A stretch of DNA of 64,000 nucleotides, taken from assembly GCF_016086655.4 (NCBI RefSeq), contig NC_052144.2:31961896-32025895 (forward strand). The letters are read 5' to 3'. The notes below the pieces were generated by a model. The model had not been told where the DNA came from and searched no databases. It worked only from the letters and a program-made list of their open reading frames with translations. Positions 11,111 through 22,789 of this stretch are shown piece after piece. Source of the DNA: Lepeophtheirus salmonis (taxonomy: Eukaryota; Arthropoda; Copepoda; Siphonostomatoida; Caligidae). The first letter of the stretch is position 1. The number at the start of each line of letters is the position of its first letter. Made by a program: the position numbers and the translations under genes.

Positions 11111-13284
11111 CGCAGGGGTTAAATAACATACCTGGAACGAGACATTTAAACAACAATGTGGGTTAAGAGACGTTAAATAAAAATATTGATCCTGATCTAG
11201 GAACAAAGTGTGCAAAATATTTATAATATAAGACAAATCAGTTAGCCAATAAACATTTCAACGCTTAACTCTAGTGTATATCTAGCTAAAAATCCAAGCT
11301 TTTAATTTACTAACTTTATACATATACCTAATCAATTATAAAGTGTAGTACGAATGAAAATCAACTAATGGCTAAATACTGCTGGTATATAGCAGTAAAA
11401 AAATATATGCAAACATGTTACAGTATAGCTGTTTTGATTGTAATAAAAAAATCTAAAATTTAAGATATCTGAGATGCTTTCAACAAAGAACAATCTCAAG
11501 AAAAAAGGCTAATAAAGTACAAATTTGGAGGGGAACCTTTTTTATTTGTTGAAAATATTGCAGTTTATCATATTTAAGAAGCAATTTGAACTAAAAAAAC
11601 ATACTTGCAAAAAATAACATGAGAGCCTTAATATTTATTAAATGGGTTTTTTTGACTGCTTCAAAATAATTTTTTTACAATATTTAAAAAAACCCAAAAA
11701 AGGAGATAATCTAACAGACAACTAATTTTAAATCATGAGGTTTTATGTAGTAATTAATAGAAATTAATTCAAATTAATATGAAATGATATAATTAATGAA
11801 TGTAACTTTTTTACATTCAAATCCCATATAGTAATTATGTAATTAAAAGTAATAACTTCAAAAATTATTTTTTGTTAATATAAAATAATATTAATGTTTT
11901 TTTTATAGATTGAATTTTTTTAGAATAATTAATTTGTTTTTCATTGTATTGTTGGATAAATGATAAAAATATTTATTTTTGAATCAATACAATATTTAAA
12001 TACTATGCACAAATAAATTAAATTAATTTAAAGGGATTTTTGTTTAAAACGAAGATCTATTTTAAGCAAATGTACAAATATTTTGAAAACAAAATTAAAA
12101 ACGTGGAATAACACATAATTATCTTAATTAAGGTGATATTTATCTTATGAATACAGAAAACAATTAAATATTTCTCTGGATCTTCCGTAGTGCGTAAAAA
12201 AGCTAGGCAACTTCTTTCATTAGTATTTAATGAACTTATCTGAGTTCACTCATTATTTTGTTTACTGAATTCCATCTTCGGAGTTTTAACAATCTTTACA
12301 GCATTAAATTCTTAGCAATTTCTAGTGTGCAAGTTTTAGTAGTTGCCAACCTAAACATTGAATTTTATTTTCTGAAGTTGTTCACTATCTCTCTGATTCT
12401 TAGAAGGGAGAGCATCCAAGCCCAAATAACGTTAAGGGGGTGTACTCATAAATTAAAAGTAATTTGATGATTTGTTGGATAGTTATTATTATTAGTGTAA
12501 GCCCGTGTTGGAATCATAATAGAATGTAAGTAAGATTTCCATCCAAATAATTTTTGTTTTTAGTGCCTAGTTCGATATGGACTATGATGTCTTTCATCTC
12601 ACAGCTGTATGTAGCGAATCAATAAAGCATTATGAAAGCTGTACTGCTCTTCTCCTAAACATTTTTCAAATTGAAATAGTCACCATGCCTTTTTTGGGAC
12701 TTTTTTTATTTACCAAAAGGTCTTATAATTTATAACTCTAACTATTTATGTTCTAATACCTAATCTACTAATATATATATATATATACCCAATGCGTTAT
12801 ATGCATAGGGTAGTTGGTTCAAAGTGAAATTGTGCTAAATGACCTTTTTGTAAAAAATGAGCGTCTAATAATTGTAATAAAGTGATAGTTTAATCTACAA
12901 ATTGATATTAGCTGAAAGAGAGTGATAAAATCAGCCTATTACAATGAAAAAAACTACTTGGTGTAATCAATTGGACGAGTTTATCGATATCTCAGTCATA
13001 TATTGTAGTTGCTTTCATCTTTTTAGATATACGTTTGTTTTAATGAAATATAAATTAATAAATACTTTGTGCTCAATGTACATGTCAATGTATGCTTTTA
13101 TATATTGTATATATGTATATATTTATCGATTATGAGAGTTTCAAGATTCCGGATGAAGGTATCGATATTTTATGTACAATTTTTCATGTTTTTACTGGCT
13201 CAAAAAAAGTTTGATCTTGCAATAAGTCGACAACAATTCAAAGATTGATTAATGTTTATAAATAAAAAGTGTATTACAACATTA
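11111..13284. other. Long AT-rich gene-free stretch
   Basis: No coding region or element was recognised in about 2.2 kb. A (TA)n microsatellite lies at about 12769-12787. Open frames at 12258-12467 and 12944-13135 (+) have no recognisable motif. Confidence 0.5.
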
Positions 13285-14174
13285 TACAGGGTTGATCTTA
13301 TATGGTAGTACAAATTTTATTACTTTTAATCCAGACTAACATTGGATCAAAATCACAGAGAAAGAGAATACTACATCTTATCTCAGAACAAAGTAAGCTG
13401 CGACAGTTAAAAAGGACAAACAGTATTCTAAATTTCCTGAAGGTCAATAAAAATTTGAGAAAGTTTTGCTCTTTTCTGATGATAAAATTTTTATCGTTGA
13501 TCCAAATAATGTCCTAGCTTCGGTAATACATGTCTTCAGACAAAAAATCCAGCTAGGTCCATGGTCTTGGGTGTTATGGAGTCTGCCTCCCATTTTTGTG
13601 GAGAGGAAGGAGTAGCTAAATGAAGATGCTTAAATCCAACTTTTGGATAAGTTAGTGCTACCTCGGGAAAGAGATAAATTTGGGGATAGTTTTGTGTTAG
13701 CTCAAGGAGGAGCATTGTGGCATCCAGCCTCTAAGACCCGGGCCTTACTTAAAGATAACTTTCCGGACTTTTGGGACCTTAACATGTAGATGCCTCCTAT
13801 TCAGACGCGAACCCCTTGGTCTACTATTTCTAGGCAGGTCTGCAGGCGAGGTATCTGCTACTATTTCTAATAAGATCTGTAGGCAAAGTATGTTCTACTC
13901 TTCCCAAGGGGTGTCCAGTCTCTAGAGGCTACCATCAAGAAGGATTTGACCAAGCTCGTGTCTGACTACACAGTCAAGGTCTTCAAGGGATGTATGCCTT
14001 GTATTGAGACAATTATTCGTGATTAGGGCTCATATATGGAATAAAATTTGTGCTAAGAACTATTTTCTGATGATTTCGTAAAGTAAATGTCCTTACTAAA
14101 CCTCTTTTTTCAATTTTACTCTTGAAAAATAGAAAATAACTTTTTTTGTGCCACTAGATAAGATTAATACTGTA
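13285..14174 (+). mobile_element. Internally deleted mariner with both ITRs
   Basis: The left end at 13285 reads TACAGGGTTGATCTTATATG. The right end, read inward on the minus strand from 14174, gives TACAGTATTAATCTTATCTA. Both then continue with a (G)TACAAA or GCACAAA block. They are clear inverted terminal repeats bounded by TA, the mariner target. At 890 bp the element is about 350-400 bp shorter than an autonomous mariner. The right end also matches the right end of the related remnant at 24595. The element contains a truncated transposase and no helix-turn-helix region. Confidence 0.7.
13445..14023 (+). pseudogene. Mariner transposase lacking its DNA-binding domain
   Basis: The frame retains the first catalytic Asp in FSDDKIFIVDPNN at about 13474. 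It continues with VLASVIHVFRQK and KTRALLKDNFPDFWD at about 13738. The second catalytic site reads LAQGGALWH, so its Asp is lost. The third site is frameshifted within a PPIQ...DANPL stretch. The C-terminus resembles KLVSDYTVKV and ends near ETIIRD. No N-terminal helix-turn-helix is present between the left ITR and the catalytic part, which accounts for the short element. It closely resembles the copy at 23.9-24.5 kb and cannot be functional. Confidence 0.7.
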
Positions 14175-15080
14175 CATAAATAACTCGAAAGTGTCGATCA
14201 AAATATATAGAAATCCATATTTTAGTATAGTTTTTGTATGTATTTTCTACGTGGAATTCGTTATTATTATTATTTTTTTAAATGATTTTATTAAAGACAA
14301 TATAAAAAAGTCAAATTTACTTATTAAAAAAAGTTTTATAGAACACATAATAATTTATAAACATTGCTTATGTTATTAATTCCTTCTTTAAAAATAATAA
14401 TAATTATGCCAACACTATAAGTGTACGACTTATAGCACTCATCTATCTAGAGACTCCCTTTATAATAGTTCAATTTTTGAATAAGCAAAAAATAAAATAA
14501 AAGTTATGCTTTTTTTTAAATTTAAACTCAATTATTTAAAGATATTAATATATTTAATGGTATTTTTTTCATTTTCTCATTATTCCTGGGAATGGACCTA
14601 TCAGTTTCAATTATTTTGTTCTTTTTTATTATTATTACATTTTTACACTTAAATACAGAAGCAATTACGTAAAACTGTTTACATAAATAAACATAAGTTT
14701 TGGAGTAAGATTACAAGGAAAGTCTATCATAGGTAAACAAAATGCAGTATTCGCAATAAAGCTAAAATACTTTAATAGTTTAGTATGAAAATACTAAAAA
14801 CAAGCCTCAAATTTAAATTTTTTTAAAGCCGTTTCAAAGCTGTCAAATAGTGTCTTGAAGATGATAAAAAATACTCAAATTCTTATCTAGCCCAATTCCA
14901 TGAATTATTCCCCAAAAAAGGTACTTTAATGGAAAGTGTTTTATTCTAAATGTTGCAGCAATAATAATTTTTTTTAGCTCCTGAGGATGTGTTAAATTAT
15001 AATTTGTTATTATTAGTGATTTCCAAATAATGCATAAACATGGAGCTTAATTAGGAAAAACAAATGTTACTAAAATCTCG
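14175..15080. other. AT-rich spacer
   Basis: No gene was recognised. The open frame at 14191-14379 (+) is hydrophobic and AT-driven, with no recognisable motif. Confidence 0.45.
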
Positions 15081-15082
15081 AA

Positions 15083-15900
15083 ATGCAATTAAAAATGCTG
15101 AAAAAGGCCAAAAATGCAAATTAATCTGGTGAAATAGGATGTATTTACGTACAAAAACAAATATAAAATTAAAAATTTCAAGCAAACAGATCCTTTTTCC
15201 AATGTATTATCATCTGGTACTGCTAGGAGTCGTTTTCTTGGAGTATTTCTTTGAGAGATCTTTGAAGTACCTCTTGTTGATTTTGGAAAGGAGGATATAA
15301 GTAGAAATCAAAGCCTTCACTAGGTCATTCATTATTGATGAAATCATCACAGTTATTATTTGAGGCACTTTCTGTTTAGCTTTGTCTCCTTTTTTGTTTA
15401 AATTTACATTCTTTTTGTGCCTGACGCACTGTCCATGCTGTTCTAAGATACATTTCCTGTTGGCTTTAGTGCTAAAGTTGCAAAGCTTGCATAGAATATA
15501 CTTTGTTTCAGGCACATACCACAAATTTTAGTGCCACCGACCTCCTTAATAAGCACTGAGGTGTCAACTATCTTGGGCATTGTCAATTTAGAAAGATGTT
15601 CTTTCACTTCGAATGAATGTAGATATATTGAAAAGAAATTCTACTGGATTCCCACGTAACGGATTGTAAAAAATCTAAATAGCTTTAGTGGTAAGATGGA
15701 TATAATATATTTTTGAATATCCGAGTACTTTTCCATTTATAATTCATGGCACTAATGGATTCATCCTTTTCCTTTTTTTATCTTCCTCCTAAAATACTCG
15801 CTCTCAATCCTTACTTTACCCTAATAATTGAATATTTTTACGAAAACATAAAGAGAAAAATGCTAATAAAGGTCGAAAATGCAAATAAGATCCAAAAATG
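15083..15900 (+). repeat. Direct repeats flanking the BED-finger remnant
   Basis: Two related 40-base segments lie on the same strand. The first, at about 15091-15122, contains AAAAATGCTGAAAAAGGCC followed by AAAAATGCAAATTA. The second, at about 15856-15890, contains AAAAATGCTAATAAAGGTCG followed by AAAATGCAAATAAGA. They bracket the zinc-finger remnant at 15210-15580 and may be subterminal repeats of the transposon that carried it. No outer terminal inverted repeat was pinned down. Confidence 0.4.
15210..15580 (-). pseudogene. BED-type zinc finger of a hAT/CGGBP1-like protein
   Basis: The frame starts with an ATG at 15580 (MPKIVDTSVLIKEVGGTKI) and passes a frameshift near 15524. It then shows YILCKLCNFSTKANRK and EQHGQCVRHKKN. 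This is a C-x2-C...H-x5-H arrangement typical of BED fingers. The following LVKALIST..LLSKINKRYF..LSKKYSKKTTPSST resembles the second half of CGGBP1-like proteins, which derive from hAT transposons. The hAT catalytic domain is absent. A small CGGBP1-like reading frame would be about 120-170 residues, so this may be most of such a protein, but it carries a frameshift. DNA binding is inferred from the finger only. Confidence 0.55.
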
Positions 15901-17720
15901 AAAATAAATTATGTTCGCATAATTTAGACATCACAAGTTATTAATTTTGCTTTTAAAGCTTTTGACTTTAGTAAAACCAGATCCTAAGACTCCGATAAGA
16001 CTTCTATGCTCCTTTTGGAAATTATAAATCAAAACTATACCTATACCAAATTTAATATTAGCATATTCTAATTCTTAAATATTTAGCTTTACCAGGCAAT
16101 CTAAAGTACTCACAGTGAGACAATCCACGTTGGCATATAGAGTGTAATTAAAAAAATTACCTAAATATTTGCAAGGCATACAAAACTTCATTACTATTAT
16201 TCTAGCGGGGATTTGGAATGAAATGTAAACTTTCTGCTATCTTTTATTACTTTAGGAGAATTTAATATTCTCTTCCTCCAGTTTTCCAGGAGACCTAAAA
16301 GTTTCATTTGATCAACATTTTTTTCCCTGCATCCATGTATTTTTTATTCATTTATATTTTATATGAATTGATGATATTTTTAAGCAAATCATCTTTCTTT
16401 AATTTAAAAAAATATTTATTTTTTGTAGGAAAGTGTAATTATTCGATTCGTCATTTGCACTACCCTTTTATAATTCCTTTTTATGATATTAAATATAGCA
16501 AGTTCAATTATTTTATATTTTTTTCAGAAATTTGGAATTGAACCAGAAAACGGTCTTTATACTTATTGGATTTCTTTGTTTTTTATTTAAGTTTATAAAA
16601 CTATCTAAAATATAAAAATTACTTCAAAAAATATCTATGGAATTTGAAACTGAAATTTGAAATTACCTTCAAATTGTCAACTTTTTACATAGCGTAAGGG
16701 CAAAACTGGCCGAACCTTATTCTAACATAATCTGAATGCAATTATTTAAAAATTAAGAAGTGAATGGATTTTATTTATAAAAAAAACAACACAATTGTAT
16801 TTGTAAAAATTTAGAAAATAATCTTTCAGATATCTATTTGAATTTGCAATATTTGGGTAAACTAAAATTTACATCAATTAATTTTTTCATATTTGAATTA
16901 TACAATACTAAGATTTTTTTTTTTAAATATGACCTTTATTAAAAAAAAAGAATAAAACAGAGTTTTCCGATTAAATTTTATAAATTCAAAAATCCTCCAA
17001 ATATAAAAAAAGTAATTGAACTTGTCATAACTTTAGCTTACAAATGAATTGCAAATAGGAAGTGAATTATAAAACAAATACATTTAAATTTAAAAAAGTT
17101 GATTTGATTAAAAATATCATCAATTGATATAAAATATAATTCAAAGAACAAAATAATAGTAATTGATAGGTCCTTTGTCGAGAAGTTTTTAAATGCAAAA
17201 TATACAATTTAATATTTATAGACAAATGTATTTAAATTTTGTATATATGTTGTTTAAAAGTCTATTTGACTTCTTTATATTGCTTAAAAAATTACTATTT
17301 AACAAAACTAACTAATTTTATCAAGAAAATGCATAACATAACAATAAATAGAAATATACATTTTGATATAATAATATTATTTTTATTAAAACTTAAAGAT
17401 CATTTATTTTTACTTATTGAAGCACAAATTCTTTTTGAGGCCAGAAAAAAATCAAAAATTGTACATAAAATATAGTTTTCTTCAAACAATAGTCCAATAA
17501 GTATTCTTCAAATAATTGAAATTTCGTTTAATCGTTAAATTTGGACATCAAAAATTATTGAACAGATTTTTAAAGTTTTGGGACAGATGTCTAAGATTAA
17601 AATTATGTTTTACAAGTGTGTTTTTATATTGAATATTTTAAATTTTTTTGAATAATTAATAATTGGGAAACTTATCTTTTTGAAAAAAAATTGGAAAACT
17701 TATTTTTTTGAAAAAAATTT
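15901..17720. other. AT-rich gene-free stretch
   Basis: Nothing beyond AT-rich chance frames was seen (for example 16308-16541 and 17239-17475 on the plus strand, both hydrophobic and Asn/Lys/Phe-rich). Confidence 0.45.
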
Positions 17721-17722
17721 TA

Positions 17723-18040
17723 GAATGTTACACTTTTTTCAAAAAACCATAGTTATTCACAGAAAATTAAATAATATGGAAAAAAATAAAAAATAAATTT
17801 TTTAGAAAAAAAATTTGAAACATTTAATTACATTTCTAATGTTAAATTTTTTGAACCATAATTTTCAAAAATTAAATTTGTAGGAAAAAATCTGTAATGT
17901 TAAACTTTTTTCAAAAAACCATAGTTATTCACAGAAAATTAAATAACATGGAAAAAAATTTATAATGTTAAACTTTTTTCAAAAAACCATAGTTATTCAC
18001 AGAAAATTAAATAATATGGAAAAAAATAAAAAATAAATTT
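17723..18040 (+). repeat. Three-copy A/T-rich repeat of about 60-80 bp
   Basis: The unit contains ACTTTTTTCAAAAAACCATA then GTTATTCACAGAAAATTAAA. It recurs at about 17731-17800, 17903-17951 and 17970-18040. Copies one and three also share the following run ATGGAAAAAAATAAAAAATA. A G9 run and GCTACATATA follow at about 18088. A similar unit in the opposite orientation (ATTTAATTTTTTGTGAATAG) lies near 56000. This looks like a tandemly expanded internal part of a dispersed repeat. Confidence 0.7.
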
Positions 18041-19455
18041 CATATTTTTTGAAATTTTATAGTAAAAAGAATAAATTTCTGAATTTGGGGGGGGGCTACA
18101 TATATATATTTATACCAAAAATGCTACAGCCCGACATGCCCATCCCCTGCGGATGCCCCTGATTGATGAGGTAGTCTTCACTTTGTGGCTCTTCGAAACA
18201 CACATTGTATGATGCACTTTTGTACTTCTTTTTGCAGAAGTGGGCCAAAAAAGGGCTGTGACCGATCTAAGCATGTACCATTACTATCATGCTTTCACAT
18301 CCAAGTTTCATAGTTTCGTTTTCGGTTCTTTATAGCATGACATGTTGCATATGATTGTTTGTATATTAATATTTTTCTATTTAAACAACTTAGTACATCT
18401 GTTCCGTCTATCTACTAATATATAATTTTGTTAGTGTTGCAACAGCTAACTTAATTCCTTGACAAAATTTGAGCCCTCTAACCTTTATGTATATTAGATA
18501 TTCATAATCAAATAGAATGACGAAGTATTACAAGTACTTCAAATTTTGAAAAATAAATTAATTATGATTTTATCTACGGAACTAAATATCCTTCAAAATT
18601 CCCTTTTCGATATCAGATCTTCTTATAAAGTTTATTATATTTTAATGTGGTTAGATTTTTTTAAAACAGTTATAATAATCCTCTTTTAATATGAGGATCA
18701 TTTAATTAAAACAAATTACAACCATAAAAATTTAATCTTATTCTATGAAAACTATCTTATATATTTACCTAAATTATTTATTTATTTTATTTAAAAAGTT
18801 TTGATAAACATAATTTAAAGTAATTTATTTTACCTCAAAAAATGCACAATATTAAACATGAAACAAATATATATATTTTTTTCTTAATGAAGAAAAATGA
18901 CTAATAATTTATTAAAATTGCAATATCTTATTAAATGTGACGAAATTTTATTAATATATTACGTAATTCCTTTCAATAGAATTGAAGTTCATTAAAAATT
19001 CCCTTATTTTGCATATTGCAAATGATTGTTTTATGCTCATGAAAAAGAAATGGCCTAGTTTTTCTTTTCAAAAACTTTAATATTTTCAGTGCATTGTTAT
19101 TTGATTTATAGCAAATTTTAAACTTTTTGAAAAGAAGACGCTCAAAACCATTAGGTATACATAGAATACAATACTTTTTTATAGCAAACAATGTATATAT
19201 CATATCGAAAACAACAACTATTTAAAAAAAAACACATTTTTCAAGAGAGTTTTTACGGTCCTCGACATAATTAAGTTTCTGAGACAAAATATTGAAAGAC
19301 ATAAAGTTGAAAGACGAAACCTCGACTGTATACAATGTAAATGGACCATTGAAATAAGGATGTTTTGAAACAAAAAAAATATATATGGAACTAAGAAAAT
19401 GCAAAAACAACGAGATTCTAACCAATTAAAGTATATTTACTTATTAAAAATTCCC
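18041..19455. other. Gene-free stretch with a GC-richer patch
   Basis: A GC-richer patch at about 18110-18320 (around GCCCGACATGCCCATCCCCT) has no coding motif I recognise. The rest is AT-rich. Minus-strand open frames at 18973-19203 and 19222-19425 show no known domain. Confidence 0.4.
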
Positions 19456-19842
19456 TTATTCGCTTAATAATAGGTGAAGTAAAAAGCTCTGAGCGTTTTT
19501 TCGCTTTATTCTGACAATAAATTTAACATAATTATGTAGAATTCTCCGATTGAGTTCGTTCCAAACGGTTTTCTGACTAATCTTCAGTTCCTGGACAATA
19601 TAATAAGTGCTCACTTGCCGGTCCAACTCGACGATTTCCATTATCTTATCGGCATTTTTGACGTCGATATTACTAGAACGGAATTTTTGGAAACACCACT
19701 GTTTTTGCATTTCATTCTGTATTGGGTCCATAAATAGGATCCATCCATTTTTTTGGCTACCTTCTCCGCCTTTATACCTTGGTCGTAGTAATACTGAAAA
19801 ATGTATGGTTTTTTTTTTTTTTAACACAACTGTCTTCACCAA
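19456..19842 (-). pseudogene. Mariner transposase DNA-binding domain fragment
   Basis: The 128-codon open frame contains QKFRSSNIDVKNADKIMEIV then ELDRQVSTYYIVQELKISQK and TVWNEL. These match the linker and second helix-turn-helix of the mariner group that gave rise to human SETMAR. The part before QKF and the part after TVWNEL are unrelated to the family, so both sides are truncated or shifted. The catalytic domain is absent. It is probably the same subfamily as the N-terminal fragment at 43.67 kb (MKVSKEEIRHI). The open frame is long by chance and the copy is not functional. Confidence 0.75.
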
Positions 19843-19859
19843 ACATTAAACTGGAAATG

Positions 19860-21540
19860 TACATTTTTAAGGGTGCGCTTAGCCTTTAAGCATACTTTCA
19901 GTTTTTTTATCATATGCAATGTATTGATCGTGAGATAACTCAGTAAAAGACATCTGGTGAAAAACGCTCAGAATTTTTAACCTAATATCGGTAGTAAATT
20001 TTAAGAGCATTTTAGAGTAGAAATAAGCCTAAAATTATTTCCGATATTGTTTATTCTCTAAATTATTTTTCTCTGAAATATAATACATGCACAAATTATA
20101 TCCAATGGCATGGATATATATTAATGATTGCATATTTTCAAATTTAAGAAAAATAGTCTTAATTCTATCATTTAAATAAACATATACATTTTTAGATTTT
20201 TATGTACTTTGTATACATTTTGCGGTTGCTGAATAAAATTGTGCATGATCAAAACAAATTTTATAATGTAGCCTTTTGGTTGTTTGTTGGGTGGCATAGT
20301 TGTGGACACTTATAAAAATCCCGCGTACCATCCACGGAGTTGTTGCCTCGAAGCAAGTCATTTTCAACTTATTCTCAAGTATCCAAATATTTATTTCAAA
20401 ATTTTGATTTTCCTCTTTCCTCCCTTTGAATAGTTTCAATTCATATCGATTCAAAATACTGCAAAACGGTTCTAGCAATACAAAATTTTATTCATCAATT
20501 TTCTTCTTAAACATTTGAATCACATTATTAGTTTACTTTTAGGAACAAATGAAAATTGTTTCTAACTGCTTTATAATAATTTAGATCTTTTCTTGCATAT
20601 ATCATGCTTCAAGTACAAGGCTTTCATTTTTGACCATAAACACTGACAAAAATAGAAGAAGCATCAAAAATATTTATTTTTCGAGAAAATTACTTTAATT
20701 TGATTAATTACATAGTTATTTCTTAATCAATAGTTATCGATGAGAAAACAAGGTTATTTATCATTTAAGAAGTTAAAAATGGTTGAATAAACTTACTCAT
20801 TTCCAGTTCTTGTCAAACAATGTACCATTTGAAAAGTCTTATTGATACCAACAAGGGCATGGATTCTATATAATTGTTTCCCACTAGGCACAGCTAGTCA
20901 AAATTTCCATCGTAGAATCATCTTTTATAATTCTACAAAGTTGTAAAAATTACTTATTGTGGAGTAAATTTTTACATATTTGCAGTCAAAGGATAAAATC
21001 AACACCTCAAATAGTCTTATTAAAATTTTCTGCTTATAAAATAGCATCACAAACTTTTGTCATATATATAATTATTTTTTTTTTTGCAAAAGATTATTGC
21101 GTACGTAATTTGGCAGCCACATTTACATTAAGTGTACTGGTGCAATGTTTATCAATAGTTGATGGTCAAATAATAATTTGCATTACATTTCCTTAATTGT
21201 TCATTGATTTTTTTAAATATCAGGAGGAGGATGGAATAACTTTTGGTGATGCTGATTGGATTACTGTAATTAATGGCTTTGCGCCTACATGCTCTAATAG
21301 ATGGTATTGCAATTTTCTTAATCAAGTATATTTGCATACCCATTAATATTCAGAAGTCTTCCTTTTGGAGTCTTAATAATTTCCACGAAAATTATAAGCT
21401 ACAGTACAATAAACATGAAAACTATACTTCTATCTACAAATGAATCTATTAAAAAACTAAAAAAAATCCAGGAATTTCTAAAATATAAAAATTAAGAGAA
21501 TAGGATAACTTTTTAAGACATTAATATACATTCATTAGTT
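19860..21540. other. Gene-free stretch
   Basis: No supported gene is present. The minus-strand frame at 20200-20478 (92 codons) has no recognised motif. Plus-strand frames at 20957-21196 are AT-driven. A T19 run followed by GCA starts at 21550. Confidence 0.4.
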
Positions 21541-21602
21541 GCACTAAGATTTTTTTTTTTTTTTTTTTGCATTTCCTTCATATGTGTCTTAGAACCAAGA
21601 AA

Positions 21603-22000
21603 ATGCCATCTAAAATTGAACAACGAATTTTGGTCTGCTCACTTTTAAACGCTGACAAGTAAACAACAGAGATTGCAAAGCAGTTGGGGATATCCTGGCT
21701 AACCGTCTATGCTGTTATGAAGTCCAGCAGGATGGTGCGGGTTTGCACACACGTCCAAAAGAACCTAAGTGGTTGGAAAACAACTTGCCCTTCTGGTCAA
21801 AGAAGACGTGGGCCCTTACTCACCAGATGCCAATCCATTAAAGTTCACTTTTTGGGTGCTTTCAAAGGCCTGCACCGTCCGTCGCCCAAATATCAACAAC
21901 AGCCTCAAGGACACTGTCAACCAGCACTGGGATGCCAAGTCTGAGTACAATTCCTTCTTTGCCTGCCTAGAAACCATCATTGCTGCCAAGGGGGGGGGGG
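21603..22000 (+). pseudogene. Mariner transposase with central deletion
   Basis: The ATG at 21603 begins MPSKIEQRILVCSLLNADK, then an in-frame TAA at 21660, then TTEIAKQLGISWLTVYAVMK, a helix-turn-helix. Near 21720 the sequence jumps in another frame to QQDGAGLHTRPKEPKWLENN at 21725, the second catalytic Asp. It continues to the third Asp in YSPDANPLKFTFW and the tail KACTVRRPN...LETIIAAKG. The roughly 450 bp that should encode the first catalytic Asp are missing. The remaining core, about 400 bp, is well preserved but cannot make an enzyme. GCCACACCCAGTA near 22117 may be the right end, but no matching left end was found. Confidence 0.8.
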
Positions 22001-22598
22001 CTACATCATATTAGTTATTTTTATTTTATTGACATACTTTATTACAACTAGTTGCTGAAATACATCTTGATAAAGCTCTAGATTGAAAGTCTAAACTTTT
22101 TTTTGCCACACCCAGTATTACTGATTGACGCATTTGCATTCACAGAGCACACTTTATTCATTAGTAGTATTAGTCAATATTTGAGTGTTGATTAAAATAT
22201 TCTTTAGCCTAAGTCATTATTTTCTTGTGATATCAAGGACCTCAATTGTCCATCTCTGGACGATAGACTAGAAAGTATCTTTCAGATTTACAATAACGTT
22301 GTCGACTAAGAATTTTGTTTTTGTAAGGAACTTGTAATGCTTTTAACTGTGTATATAAGTGAAGAAAATGATAAAGGTTTCGACACTTCATTTGACTTGG
22401 TCCCTTACTCAAAGCAAAGTGAATGTCAAAGCATCTTTATGCTATAAAAATCGATCTGCACAGCAAAAATATAGTTAAAGAATTACCTAAAGCCTATATT
22501 TGTGACTGTACAGTAGCAGAAACTAAATCGTTTTGTACTTTTTTCTATAATATTTTGGTTACCTGACTGGGTGGTTTACGGCTCAAGTTCTTTCATCA

Positions 22599-22781
22599 GC
22601 ACTTTTGAATGATGTGATACCAGTCAATAACTTGATCAGTTATATGAAGATCTATAAAACTTGTGTAAATGCAGCATTCAAGGCATTTTTGGTAAATATA
22701 TGGTACCTAACTGAAGAAATCATACAATTAGCAGTATTTTTTGATCCAGTTAGAAATGACATCAAAACATACATGGTATAG
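22599..22781 (+). pseudogene. Short unassigned coding-like remnant
   Basis: A 60-codon frame without an internal stop reads ALLNDVIPVNNLISYMKIYK and then FKAFLVNIWYLTEEIIQLAV. The balanced composition and the IWYLTEE stretch look coding-like compared with the surrounding AT-rich frames. They recall uncharacterised transposon-associated proteins, but I cannot name a family. It ends in TAG and has no start codon, so it is at best an internal fragment of an old gene or element. Confidence 0.3.
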
Positions 22782-22789
22782 AAATTACT

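Noticed and set aside
17239..17475. Hydrophobic 78-codon frame as a membrane protein
   Set aside because: Phe/Leu/Ile/Lys/Asn-rich frames are expected in AT-rich DNA, and there is no supporting context.
19607..19849. 80-codon plus-strand frame
   Set aside because: It is antisense to the mariner DNA-binding domain fragment.
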